Source of the DNA: an uncultured Propionibacteriaceae bacterium
GTDB taxonomy: Bacteria; Actinomycetota; Actinomycetes; Propionibacteriales; Propionibacteriaceae
Assembly (NCBI GenBank): GCA_936924635.1
Contig: CAKZHP010000032.1
Coordinates: forward strand, 1-18,076
Length of the DNA stretch: 18,076 bases
Reading direction: 5' to 3'
This document shows, piece by piece, positions 6,906-14,065 of the stretch. The translations under genes and the position numbers were made by a program. Position 1 is the stretch's first letter, and the number at the start of each line of letters is the position of its first letter. The notes beneath the pieces were generated by a model that was not told the DNA's origin, searched no databases, and saw nothing but the letters and a program-made list of their open reading frames with translations.

Positions 6906-7500
6906 AGCAGGGACGCACGGCCGCCCGGGCCTCGCGCTCGGCCTGCGCCAGCGCTGACATCAGCTCCCGAGCCAGCTCTGGTGGTGAGACCGCGGCCGTC
7001 GTGGGGCGGAACGTGATGCGCCGCAACCGCCCGGTCGCCGTGACCGTCACCGCCACGTGCTCGGTGGTGCTGGTGGCCGTCACCCGCTCCAACCGGTCCG
7101 CCTCGTCCTTGGCCAGCAGAGCCAGCTCGTCGACCTGGTGCTGGAGAAGAACATCGCAGGCCTCGAGCTCGTCCCCCCTCGGAAGCGGCAAGGCCGCAAG
7201 GCCGACATCCTCGGGCGGCGGCGCGTCGGCGGAGCGCTGGGTGGTCGCGACGCCGACCGGGAGCAGCCGCTGCTGACGGGTCGACGCGGAGCAGGCGTCG
7301 ACGTACGCGTTCAGTACGGCCCCCGCCAGCCGGTCGGAGGTAACCCGCGCGAGCCGCTCGGTGAACGTGATGCGGCAGATGCGGTTGGCGGCATCGACGG
7401 TCACCGACACCAAGTTGTTGCGCGCCTCACCGGGCCCGAGCGGAGTCTCCACCTCGCTGCGGCGACGCAGCTCTTCGACGATCCCCCGGCGCGGCGTCAT
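6904..7500 (-). CDS. protein with two YbaB/EbfC-like domains
   Basis: A 198-residue protein I do not recognise by name. Two stretches share the strand-strand-helix pattern of the YbaB/EbfC nucleoid-associated family: NLVSVTVDAANRICRITF followed by a helix to about residue 72, and EHVAVTVTATGRLRRITF (147-164) followed by a helix to 195. The second copy is preceded by a long helix (about 113-142, with alternating Leu, Glu and Asp), as in intact YbaB; the first has only a short lead-in. Classical YbaB is about 100-115 residues and works as a dimer, so this may be a fused pseudo-dimer. The start is ATG 7500 because it overlaps the stop of the upstream glycosyltransferase (ATGA), implying translational coupling. 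An open extension to 7818 only shadows that gene. The domain call is by eye and moderate. Confidence 0.75.
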   Translation of the reverse strand: MTPRRGIVEELRRRSEVETPLGPGEARNNLVSVTVDAANRICRITFTERLARVTSDRLAGAVLNAYVDACSASTRQQRLLPVGVATTQRSADAPPPEDVGLAALPLPRGDELEACDVLLQHQVDELALLAKDEADRLERVTATSTTEHVAVTVTATGRLRRITFRPTTAAVSPPELARELMSALAQAEREARAAVRPC

Positions 7501-8510
7501 CGCGCACCCTCCCGCTGGTCGCGGTCGAGGCCGGCCAGGAACCCGGCACCCCATGCCATGTGCATCACCAGGAGCACCAGCGGCAGCCGCAGCCGGACCC
7601 CGAGGGGCATCGTGCGCCGCATCGTCGCCGCTCCGGCCGTCACCAGCGTCAGGTAGCCCAGCGGCGACAGGAGCGCCGCCGTGAGCAGCCGTGAGCGCAG
7701 CACCAGACCGACGAGCCCGACAGCCGCACCGCCCACGACCCCCGCGGTCGCCACGGGGGGCGCGAGATAGCGCAGGCTCGCCGTGTCGGGGTAGCGCCGG
7801 ATGACCTCGCGGCGCCACCGGCCGGTCTCGAAGAACTGCTTCGCGAGCGGCCGCAGAGCAGAGCGTGGCCGGTACGTCACCCGGAGCCGCGGCGTGAACC
7901 AGATCTGCTCCCCTGCAGCGAGCAGCCGGTGGTTGAGCTCCCAGTCCTGCGCCCGGTGCATGCCCTCGTCGAAACCACCGACCGCCTCGAGCGCGTCGCG
8001 CCGGAACGTCCCGAGGAAGACTGTCTCGGCCGGGCCCTCAGGGCTGTCGAGGAGGTGGAAGCTGGAGCCGCCGAGACCGAGCCTGCTCGTGTACGCGACC
8101 GCGACCGCCTGCTCGAACGGCGTCACGCCCTGCGCATCCATCAGGCCCCCGACGTTCGCCGCGCCGGTGCGCTGGAGGGTCTCGACCGCTGTCTCGATGT
8201 AGCCGGGAGCGAGCTCGCCGTGCCCGTCGACACGCACCAGGATGTCGTGGCGAGCAGCTGCGATGGCGCGGTTCAGGCCGGCCGGCGTGCGACCGGTCGG
8301 GTTGTCCACGATGCGTACGCGGCCGTCCTGCTCCGCGAGCAGGGCGGCGATCTCGCTGGTGCGGTCGGTGCTCGGGCCGATGCTCAGCACCACCTCGAGC
8401 TCGCCGTCGTAGGCCTGACCGAGCACCCCTTCGACCGCCGCCCGAAGGTGCCGTTCCTCGTTGCGGACCGGCATCACGACAGAGACCGGTGGTCGAGTGG
8501 CTCCACTCAC
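7497..8510 (-). CDS. ExoA-like GT2 glycosyltransferase with C-terminal membrane helices
   Basis: A 337-residue family 2 glycosyltransferase. The GT-A domain opens with PVSVVMPVRNEERHLRAAVE, has LEVVLSIGPSTDRT, LVRVDGHGEL as the DXD-like metal site, FLGTFRRDALEAVGGFDE and AQDWELNHRL, the usual acceptor-site acidic pair. After about residue 245 come two or three membrane helices (VATAGVVGGAAVGLVGLVL; LTAALLSPLGYLTLVTAGAA; LRLPLVLLVMHMAWGAGFLAG). The arrangement resembles succinoglycan ExoA-type enzymes; the real sugar and acceptor are unknown. I chose the GTG at 8510, preceded by GGGGGAG at a good distance, over an extension to 8642 that has no family similarity. The gene lies downstream of the LCP ligase and is translationally coupled to the YbaB-like gene, so a role in envelope glycan assembly is likely. 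Confidence 0.87.
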   Translation of the reverse strand: MSGATRPPVSVVMPVRNEERHLRAAVEGVLGQAYDGELEVVLSIGPSTDRTSEIAALLAEQDGRVRIVDNPTGRTPAGLNRAIAAARHDILVRVDGHGELAPGYIETAVETLQRTGAANVGGLMDAQGVTPFEQAVAVAYTSRLGLGGSSFHLLDSPEGPAETVFLGTFRRDALEAVGGFDEGMHRAQDWELNHRLLAAGEQIWFTPRLRVTYRPRSALRPLAKQFFETGRWRREVIRRYPDTASLRYLAPPVATAGVVGGAAVGLVGLVLRSRLLTAALLSPLGYLTLVTAGAATMRRTMPLGVRLRLPLVLLVMHMAWGAGFLAGLDRDQREGAR

Positions 8511-8608
8511 GACTGCTCCCCCAGGGGTGGACGACGCTTGCGACGATAGCGGTCCCGTGTGGTGGCCACGGCATCGAAAAAGGGCCAACCAGGGGACGCT
8601 ACGACTCG

Positions 8609-8634
8609 GACGATCGCTGGCAGCGTACGGTTCC
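8609..8634 (-). promoter_or_regulatory. candidate ECF-type promoter upstream of the GT2 gene
   Basis: Minus strand GGAACC (8634-8629), 16 bp, CGTC (8612-8609) resembles the general ECF consensus and the AAC-N16-TC form used by envelope-stress SigE of Streptomyces. It would give a leader of about 95 nt to the GTG at 8510. A competing -10-like TATCGT lies at 8548-8543. The rest of the 224-bp gap 8511-8734 shows nothing else convincing. Confidence 0.35.
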
Positions 8635-8734
8635 CGGGTCATGCGGGCGCCCGCAGGAGAAACCTCTCATCGGGCACCGGCCCAGCCCGCCGGCGACCCG
8701 CGACGCACTCCGGGCCCGAGGGTCCGGGGCCTCG

Positions 8735-10273
8735 CTACCTGGCCGCGCAGATGCTCGACAGGTCCTCGGTCACGGCGCCGTCCTCGGTCGGTGTCGCCGC
8801 CGGGGTCGGCGTGGGGGTGACGCTGGGCTTGCGAGTCGTGCTCTTGCTGGTCGTCGGCGCCTTCGCGCTGGAGGCCGGGGCCGATGCGGGCTGCGAGGGC
8901 GCAGGTGCCTGCGTGGTGGCCGGGGCGGTGGTGGTCGGCTTGCCCGAGTCGAGCGCCTCAGACTTGGCGACCTCCTCGGCGACGACCCGGCGGATCAGCG
9001 GGAAGTCGGGGGCGCCCGGCTGGATCAGCGGAGGGGTGAAGGAGACGCTGGCGATGTCGAGGTCGCGGGCCTTCAGCGCCAGGTTGGACAGGCGGTTCAC
9101 CTCGCCCGACGGCACGTCGGTGACCATGATCTGCTGGGTGGCGCCCGCCAGCGTGGTGAACTTGGTGGCGACCGTGACCGGGTCTAGCTGGTGCAGCATC
9201 GCGGCCATCACGCACTTCTGCCTCTGGATGCGCTCGTAGTCGCTGGACCCGGTGCGGGAGCGGGCGAACCAGAGCGCCTCGTAGCCGGAGAGCAGCTTGT
9301 TCTTGCCTGGCTCGATGTAGCCGTAGACCTTCGAGGTGCCACCACCGATCGGCACCCGCCGGTTGACGTCCATGCGGATGCCGCCGACGGCGTCGATCAG
9401 CTCCACGAACCCGTACAGGTCGACCATCGCGAAGTAGTTGATCTTCAGCCCGGTGGTGGCCTCCACGGCCTCGGTGAGGGCCTTCACGCCCGGGTACTTC
9501 ACGCCCGGGTAGAGATCCTTGTGCTGCTCACCGAGCGGGTAGATGGCGTTGAGCAGGCACTCGTGCGTCGGGCAGCCGTAACCCTTGGGGTACAGCTTCT
9601 TCAGCGGTGAGGAGTCGGGGAACGGCACGTCCTCCAGGTTGCGCGGCAGCGAGAACAGCACGGTGCGGCCGGTCTTGGCGTCGACGCTCGCGATGGTGAC
9701 CGAGTCCGCACGGAGGCCCTCCCGGCCGTCGCCGGCGTCGCCGCCGATGAGGAGCACGTTGTACCGGCCGTCGTTGGCGTTGCTGTCTCCGCCACCGCCG
9801 AACACGCTCCCGACGAGACGGGCCGAGGCGAACAGGGCGCTGGATGCCCAGACCGAGCTGACGACGAGCGAGAACGCGAGCACGGCTGCCACGACGGAGA
9901 AGAGGATGCCCCGCCCACGTCCCATCGCCCGCGCGTCGGCTCCCCACCAGGCGTCGACGACCAGGGCCGCCCACCCGAGACCGAGAACCAGCACCACGAC
10001 GGCGAGGGCGGTGAGCCCGAGCGACGAGGCGAGCAGCCCGACCAGCACCCCGCGGGCCACCAGGAGCAGGAGCAGGGCCAGCACGGCCAGGGCGATGACC
10101 GTCATCCAGACACGCATGGCGATCCGGCCCACGCGGCGGTTGCCGGCGGCGACCTGGGCCGAGCCCGGCACCAGCATGCTCATCACGAGCATCGTCAGGC
10201 CGCGACGGAGCTTGACCGCCTGGCTCCGCCCGAGCGCGCTGGGGGACGCGGCTGCCGCGGTAGCCGTGGACAT
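8735..10273 (-). CDS. LytR-CpsA-Psr (LCP) family cell-wall glycopolymer ligase
   Basis: A 512-residue membrane enzyme that moves polyprenyl-linked glycopolymers onto peptidoglycan outside the cell. The N-terminus has a MLVPGSAQVAAGNRRVGR segment (33-50) followed by membrane helices at about 55-73, 76-106 and 123-147. The extracytoplasmic LCP domain runs from about 168 to 395: YNVLLIGGDAGDGREGLRAD (171-190), with the Asp and Arg residues that hold the pyrophosphate, then VLFSLPRNL, a PGVKALTEAVEATTGLKINY segment and ALWFARSRTGSSDYERIQRQ with conserved Arg residues. The last 70 residues are Thr/Pro/Ala-rich, like a wall-spanning linker, ending in DLSSICAAR. The start is ATG 10273 with GAGGAGA upstream; the open extension to 10486 overlaps purE and is rejected. 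It lies 85 bp after purE, behind a hairpin. Confidence 0.93.
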   Translation of the reverse strand: MSTATAAAASPSALGRSQAVKLRRGLTMLVMSMLVPGSAQVAAGNRRVGRIAMRVWMTVIALAVLALLLLLVARGVLVGLLASSLGLTALAVVVLVLGLGWAALVVDAWWGADARAMGRGRGILFSVVAAVLAFSLVVSSVWASSALFASARLVGSVFGGGGDSNANDGRYNVLLIGGDAGDGREGLRADSVTIASVDAKTGRTVLFSLPRNLEDVPFPDSSPLKKLYPKGYGCPTHECLLNAIYPLGEQHKDLYPGVKYPGVKALTEAVEATTGLKINYFAMVDLYGFVELIDAVGGIRMDVNRRVPIGGGTSKVYGYIEPGKNKLLSGYEALWFARSRTGSSDYERIQRQKCVMAAMLHQLDPVTVATKFTTLAGATQQIMVTDVPSGEVNRLSNLALKARDLDIASVSFTPPLIQPGAPDFPLIRRVVAEEVAKSEALDSGKPTTTAPATTQAPAPSQPASAPASSAKAPTTSKSTTRKPSVTPTPTPAATPTEDGAVTEDLSSICAAR

Positions 10274-10333
10274 GCGATCTCCTCGGGGAAGGGGACAGGA
10301 GCGCGTCCAGCGTGCCACGGGGGTGAGGCCCAC

Positions 10334-10358
10334 CCAACCCGCCACGCGGCGAGGTTGG
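10334..10358 (-). terminator. hairpin directly after purE
   Basis: Minus strand CCAACC, bulged T, CGCC, loop GCGT, GGCG, GGTTGG: a 10-bp stem starting at the base after the purE stop (10361-10359). No T-run follows. It probably ends or attenuates purKE transcription before the LCP gene. Confidence 0.6.
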
Positions 10359-10862
10359 TCAGTCGGCCGGCCGGGCCGACCGCACCGCCTCACCCTTGGC
10401 GTGGGCGGCGGCGCGCAGCCCGTCCTGGAACTGGACCATCCGCGACAGCAGGGCAGGGTCGCCGGCGGCAAGGATGCGTACGGCAAGGAGGCCGGCGTTG
10501 CGTGCGTTGCCGATGGCGACCGTGGCTACCGGGACTCCCGAGGGCATCTGCACGATGGAGAGCAGCGAGTCCATGCCGTCGAGGTGCTTGAGCGCCACCG
10601 GCACGCCGATGACGGGCAGCGGCGTGAGCGCGGCCAGCATGCCGGGCAGGTGGGCCGCTCCCCCGGCCCCGGCGATGATGACGCGCAGTCCCCGGGCGTG
10701 GGCCCCGCGACCGTACGCCACCATGTCCTCCGGCATCCGGTGAGCGCTGACGACGTCGGCCTCGTACGGGACGCCGAACTCCTCGCAGGCCTGGGCCGCG
10801 GCCGCCATGGTGGGCCAGTCGGAGTCCGACCCCATCACGATGCCGACGAGCGGGTCGCTCAT
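10359..10862 (-). CDS. purE: N5-carboxyaminoimidazole ribonucleotide mutase
   Basis: A 167-residue cytosolic class I PurE, which moves the carboxyl group of N5-CAIR to make CAIR in de novo purine synthesis. Conserved stretches are present: VGIVMGSDSDWPTM (6-19), the VSAHRMPE loop with the catalytic His, AGAGGAAHLPGM, and the MPSGVPVATVAI strand. Length matches the family. The start is ATG 10862; its ATG overlaps the purK stop (ATGA), so the two subunits of the pathway step are translationally coupled and probably made in equal amounts. A 10-bp-stem hairpin begins immediately after the stop, separating it from the LCP ligase gene. Confidence 0.97.
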   Translation of the reverse strand: MSDPLVGIVMGSDSDWPTMAAAAQACEEFGVPYEADVVSAHRMPEDMVAYGRGAHARGLRVIIAGAGGAAHLPGMLAALTPLPVIGVPVALKHLDGMDSLLSIVQMPSGVPVATVAIGNARNAGLLAVRILAAGDPALLSRMVQFQDGLRAAAHAKGEAVRSARPAD

Positions 10863-11998
10863 GCCGTCTCTCCTCTCAGGTACGCCGCCGCGGCGCGCGC
10901 CCGGCCGCGCACCTCGTCGAGGTCGTCACCGCAGACGGTGACATGGCCGACCTTGCGGCCCGGCTTGACGTCCTTGCCGTAGAGCTGGACGCGCAGGCCC
11001 GGGTCACGGGCGAGCACGTGCGCCAGCCCGCTCTCGAGGTCGTGGAGCGAGCCGCCGAGCACGTTGTGCATGACGGTCCAGGGCGTACGGGCCGAGGGGT
11101 CGCCGAGCGGGAGGTCGAGCACCGCGCGCAGGTGGTTCTCGAACTGGCTCGTCACGGCCCCGTCGATGGACCAGTGACCGGTGTTGTGGGGGCGCATGGC
11201 GAGCTCGTTGACCACCACGCTGCCGTCGGCGCGCTGCATCAGCTCGACCGCCAGCAGGCCGGTCACGCCCAGCTCGCCGGCGATGCGGAGGGCGAGCTGC
11301 TGGCAGTCGGTGGCCTGCTCGTCGGTGAGGTCAGGCGCGGGGGTGATGGTCTCCACGCAGATGCCGTCGGCCTGCACGGACTCGCTGACCGGGTAGGCGA
11401 CGGCCTGGCCCGAGGGGGAGCGCGCGACCAGAGCGGAGAGCTCGCGGGTGGAGGGGACGTACTCCTCGGCCAGGACCCGGACGCCAGGCCTGAGGTCACC
11501 GAAGGGCTCGGCGGCCCCGTCTGGGCCGTCGACCTTCCAGACGCCCTTGCCGTCGTACCCGCCGCGGGTGGTCTTGGCGATCACCGGCCAGCCGGTGCGC
11601 TCGGCGAACGCCACCAGGCCGGTGGGATCGGCCACGACCTCGTACGCAGGCACTGGCGCGCCCAGCGCGGAGAGCCGGTCGCGCATCACGGCCTTGTCCT
11701 GAGCGTGGACCAGCGCGGCGGGGCCGGGACGTACGGCGGAGCCGCTCGCCTCCAGGTCGCTGAGGATCTCCGTCGGCACGTGCTCGTGGTCGAAGGTGAC
11801 GACGTCGACCTCGGCCGCGAAGGCGCGTACGGTCTCGGGGTCGGTGACGTCGCCCACGGTGACCTCGTGCACGACCTGGGCGGCCGAGACGTCCGGCCCC
11901 TCGGCCAGCAGCGCCACCCGTACACCCAGCGCGATGCCCGCCGCGTGCATCATGCGCGCCAGCTGGCCGCCGCCGATGATGCCGATCCTCGAAGTCAC
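10859..11998 (-). CDS. purK: 5-(carboxyamino)imidazole ribonucleotide synthase
   Basis: A 379-residue ATP-grasp enzyme that carboxylates AIR with bicarbonate and ATP to give N5-CAIR, the substrate of PurE. It shows the N-terminal IGIIGGGQLARMM (5-17), the ATP-grasp loop AKTTRGGYDGKGVW, EEYVPSTRELSALVARS, and VVNELAMRPHNTGHWSIDGA with the metal-binding Asn/Glu residues. The start is the GTG at 11998: the fold begins there, and a -10 box TAGGCT ends 7 bp upstream with no ribosome site, which fits a leaderless mRNA. An open extension to 12400 has no similarity and overlaps gtrA. The stop overlaps the purE start. The 173-bp gap to gtrA holds this promoter and nothing else I can support. Confidence 0.96.
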   Translation of the reverse strand: MTSRIGIIGGGQLARMMHAAGIALGVRVALLAEGPDVSAAQVVHEVTVGDVTDPETVRAFAAEVDVVTFDHEHVPTEILSDLEASGSAVRPGPAALVHAQDKAVMRDRLSALGAPVPAYEVVADPTGLVAFAERTGWPVIAKTTRGGYDGKGVWKVDGPDGAAEPFGDLRPGVRVLAEEYVPSTRELSALVARSPSGQAVAYPVSESVQADGICVETITPAPDLTDEQATDCQQLALRIAGELGVTGLLAVELMQRADGSVVVNELAMRPHNTGHWSIDGAVTSQFENHLRAVLDLPLGDPSARTPWTVMHNVLGGSLHDLESGLAHVLARDPGLRVQLYGKDVKPGRKVGHVTVCGDDLDEVRGRARAAAAYLRGETA

Positions 11999-12005
11999 GG
12001 GCGTG

Positions 12006-12011
12006 AGCCTA
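12006..12011 (-). promoter_or_regulatory. -10 element of leaderless purK promoter
   Basis: Minus strand TAGGCT, seven bases, then GTG at 11998. The block TAGGCTCACG is identical to that before manC. No -35 is obvious. Confidence 0.5.
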
Positions 12012-12171
12012 TCGAGGCCAGCTGGACTCCCCCATGATCGGCTGGGGACGTTCGGGTCCTGACACCCCCGCCTTCCACAATCTCTGTGCCGTGCGGCAAG
12101 GCGGTGGTCGGCACGCTCCAGGTAGGGAACCAGGTCGGAGACGACTCCTTCCAGATCGCCTGACCCAGCTC

Positions 12172-12588
12172 TTAGGGGCGCTGTCTGAAGATCAGCGTGC
12201 GCTGCACGACGAAGTTCACGGTCGTGGCGACGCCCTGGGCGATCACGAAGCCGGCGGCCTGCGCCACCCGTACACCCCAGCGCCCCTCCAGCCACGGGAA
12301 CAGCACGGCGAACAGGCCGACCTGCACGACGAAGGTGGCGGCGTACAGGCCCATCACCGCGGCCAGCGCCGAGCGTGAGCCGGTCGACTGGAACGTCCAC
12401 CGTCGGTTGATGAGGTACGCCGTCGTGGTGCCCGCCACGAACGACACCGCCTTCGCCGCCGTGTGACCGAGCCCCAGCGCCATCAGCAGGGTCAGCACGC
12501 CGAAGTCGACGAGCGCCGACAAGCCGCCGGTGAGGACGAACCTGACCAGCTGGGTGCGCAGCGGCAGAGGCGTGACGGGCGAGCTCAA
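12172..12588 (-). CDS. GtrA family membrane protein
   Basis: A 138-residue protein with four membrane helices (about 14-39, 42-66, 74-100 and 106-134) and the GtrA/DPMS-like pattern: FVLTGGLSALVDFGVLTLL at the start, FVAGTTTAYLINRRWTF after helix two and a C-terminal VNFVVQRTLIF. GtrA proteins are thought to flip or present polyprenyl-phosphate-linked sugars across the membrane for envelope glycosylation. The start appears to be a TTG at 12588 that overlaps the stop of the PH-domain gene (TTGA), so translation is probably coupled; no ATG or GTG gives a complete first helix. The order birA, PH-domain gene, gtrA, purK, purE is the same as at Rv3279c-Rv3275c, although in M. tuberculosis the gtrA-type gene (Rv3277) is on the opposite strand. 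Confidence 0.9.
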   Translation of the reverse strand: MSSPVTPLPLRTQLVRFVLTGGLSALVDFGVLTLLMALGLGHTAAKAVSFVAGTTTAYLINRRWTFQSTGSRSALAAVMGLYAATFVVQVGLFAVLFPWLEGRWGVRVAQAAGFVIAQGVATTVNFVVQRTLIFRQRP

Positions 12589-13100
12589 TGGTCGGCTCGC
12601 CGCTCCGGCTCCGGCGCCAGCATGAGCTCGTTCATGCGCAGGTGGAGGTCCTGCACGTCGGGCACGTCGCGCAGCGTGAGCGGGCTCTCGGCGGCGGTGG
12701 TCAGCGTGAGGCTGCCGCAGCCCAGCATGCGGTCGAGCAGCGACCGCTCGTACGAGACGTTGTTGATCCGCACCAGCGGCAGGTCGTGCCCGGTCTGGGT
12801 GAGGATCCCGCGACGGGTGATGAGACGGCGGTCGGTGATCGTGTACGTCGTCGTCAGCCAGCGCAGGAACGGCAGCACCGTCACGAAGACCAGGATCAGC
12901 AGCGCGACCACCCCGATCCCCCCGTTCGCCCAGCCGTGGTACTCCGGCGACAGCATGGGGGTCGCGAAGCCCATCAGCGCGCCCGCCGCGAAGCAGATCA
13001 CCAGGAAGGCCAGGGCGGGGATGATCAACGCCTTCCAGTGCGTCCGCGTGTGCACGACGACCGTCTCACCCGCCCCCAGCAGCTTGCGCGACAGAGCCAT
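12585..13100 (-). CDS. PH-domain (bPH2/YdbT-like) membrane protein
   Basis: A 171-residue protein with two membrane helices (about 24-47 and 59-83) followed by a bacterial PH domain (bPH2, formerly DUF304; about 84-162). The domain begins TTYTITDRRLITRRGILTQTGHDLPLVRINNVSYERSLLDRMLG, the typical YTITDRRL-x-x-R-x-G pattern, then GSLTLTTAAESPLTLRDVPDVQDL. Its molecular function is unknown; the family is found with membranes and secretion. The start is ATG 13100. Its stop overlaps the TTG of gtrA. birA ends 93 bp upstream on the same strand. The neighbour pairing birA-PH-gtrA-purK is conserved in mycobacteria (Rv3279c-Rv3276c). Confidence 0.9.
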   Translation of the reverse strand: MALSRKLLGAGETVVVHTRTHWKALIIPALAFLVICFAAGALMGFATPMLSPEYHGWANGGIGVVALLILVFVTVLPFLRWLTTTYTITDRRLITRRGILTQTGHDLPLVRINNVSYERSLLDRMLGCGSLTLTTAAESPLTLRDVPDVQDLHLRMNELMLAPEPERRADH

Positions 13101-13193
13101 GAGCCCAGCGTCCCACAGCAGGCTCGTCCTGGCTCACGAGACGCGCCCCGACGCGGCGACGACCCGTCGGCCAGCGCGACGCCGGGGCCAGCA

Positions 13194-13955
13194 TCAGTGC
13201 CACGCTGCCGGCCGGACGTGGTGCACGTCACCGGCCGCGTACGCCTGCTCCCCCACCGCCGTGCGCAGCCGGAGACGCCCGTCGCCGGTGATCCCCGCCG
13301 CGGTCCCGGTCACCGCACCCCCGGCCGGCAGCTCGACCCGCACCTCACGACCGATGGTGGTGCAGCGCTCGGCGTACGCGGTCGCGAGCCCCCGCCAGCC
13401 CCCGCGCTCCCAGCGCAGGAAGGCTTCCCCCATGCCGTCCAGCACCGCGCTCACGGCCACCTCCCGAGTCACGTCCGCCCCGGCCAGCCGCAGCGAGGTC
13501 GCCGTCTCCACGGGCAGCTGCTCCCGCGTCTGGCCGATGTTCAGACCGACGCCCACGACGACCGCGTACGGGTCGGGGCCGACCATCTCGGCGAGGATGC
13601 CGCACACCTTGTGGTTCTCGTCGCCGGGCAGCAGCACGTCGTTCGGCCACTTCAGGACCGCCTCGACGCCCAGGCGTTCGACACCGTCCACCACCCCCAG
13701 CCCGGTGACCAGCGGCAGCACTCCCCACTCGTCCCGCGGCCGGTCAGGACGCAGCAGCACCGAGATGCTGGCTGACGTGCCGGGCGGGCTCGACCACTGG
13801 CGAGCCAGCCGCCCGCGGCCCCCCGTCTGCTCCCAGGCGACGAGCGCCGTGCCCGCCGCGCCGCCCGCACGGGCCACAGCGGCGAGATCACTGTTCGTCG
13901 ACCCGGTGGTCTCCACCACGCGCAGGTCTGGCCACGCGGGCGAGGACACGGTCAC
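13194..13955 (-). CDS. birA: biotin--[acetyl-CoA-carboxylase] ligase, no DNA-binding domain
   Basis: A 253-residue biotin protein ligase that activates biotin with ATP and attaches it to carrier-protein lysine. The catalytic motifs are TTGSTN (16-21), EQTGGRGRLARQW (42-54, biotinyl-AMP loop GGRGR) and KWPND (102-106), followed by GVGLNIG and a small C-terminal beta domain. It lacks the N-terminal winged helix of E. coli BirA, so it is an enzyme only, as is usual in actinomycetes. Start: a GTG at 13955, with a -10 TACGGT ending 6 bp upstream (leaderless); GTG 13949 is possible, and the extension to 14021 is unlikely. In M. tuberculosis birA is divergent from accD5-accE5-maf; here the divergent partner is a DUF937 gene instead. 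Confidence 0.93.
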   Translation of the reverse strand: MTVSSPAWPDLRVVETTGSTNSDLAAVARAGGAAGTALVAWEQTGGRGRLARQWSSPPGTSASISVLLRPDRPRDEWGVLPLVTGLGVVDGVERLGVEAVLKWPNDVLLPGDENHKVCGILAEMVGPDPYAVVVGVGLNIGQTREQLPVETATSLRLAGADVTREVAVSAVLDGMGEAFLRWERGGWRGLATAYAERCTTIGREVRVELPAGGAVTGTAAGITGDGRLRLRTAVGEQAYAAGDVHHVRPAAWH

Positions 13956-13960
13956 CGGGT

Positions 13961-13972
13961 CACCGTACGGTG
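13961..13972. promoter_or_regulatory. palindromic -10 region of birA
   Basis: CACCGTACGGTG is a perfect 12-bp palindrome. It contains TACGGT on the minus strand (13967-13962), 6 bp before the birA GTG, and the mirror copy on the plus strand. The same TACGGT hexamer forms the -10 of ubiA and the lipoprotein gene. It may be only a promoter, or also an operator. Confidence 0.45.
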
Positions 13973-14003
13973 TCGCCCACCCTCCCCTTCCCACCCCGAC
14001 GGG

Positions 14004-14029
14004 GGAATAGGACCGATGCACGACCGGTT
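14004..14029 (+). promoter_or_regulatory. SigR/SigH-type ECF promoter of the DUF937 gene
   Basis: GGAAT (14004-14008; GGGAAT from 14003), exactly 18 bp, GTT (14027-14029). The predicted start near 14037 leaves a leader of about 30 nt with an AAGGAA ribosome site before the GTG at 14066. It is the third exact copy of this consensus in the window, correctly oriented before a gene. Confidence 0.65.
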
Positions 14030-14065
14030 GAGCCTGCGATTGTCCGCTGACCGGAAGGAAAGACC

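Noticed and set aside
8511..8734. Small coding frames in the gap upstream of the GT2 gene, including an ATG at 8641 after a TACGGT box
   Set aside because: The frames run on into antisense of the LCP gene, have no ribosome site and no plausible protein composition.
9585..10982. 465-residue open frame on the plus strand
   Set aside because: Antisense to the LCP ligase, purE and the end of purK, all of which have clear family motifs; low-complexity Arg/Gly composition.
11999..12400. N-terminal extension of purK, and a possible small gene in the purK-gtrA gap
   Set aside because: No similarity to PurK before the GTG at 11998, and no start codon with ribosome site or promoter for a separate small gene.
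12463..14010. 515-residue open frame on the plus strand
   Set aside because: It lies wholly antisense to the PH-domain protein and birA, is rich in Arg/Ser/Pro without any fold pattern, and arises from high G+C content.
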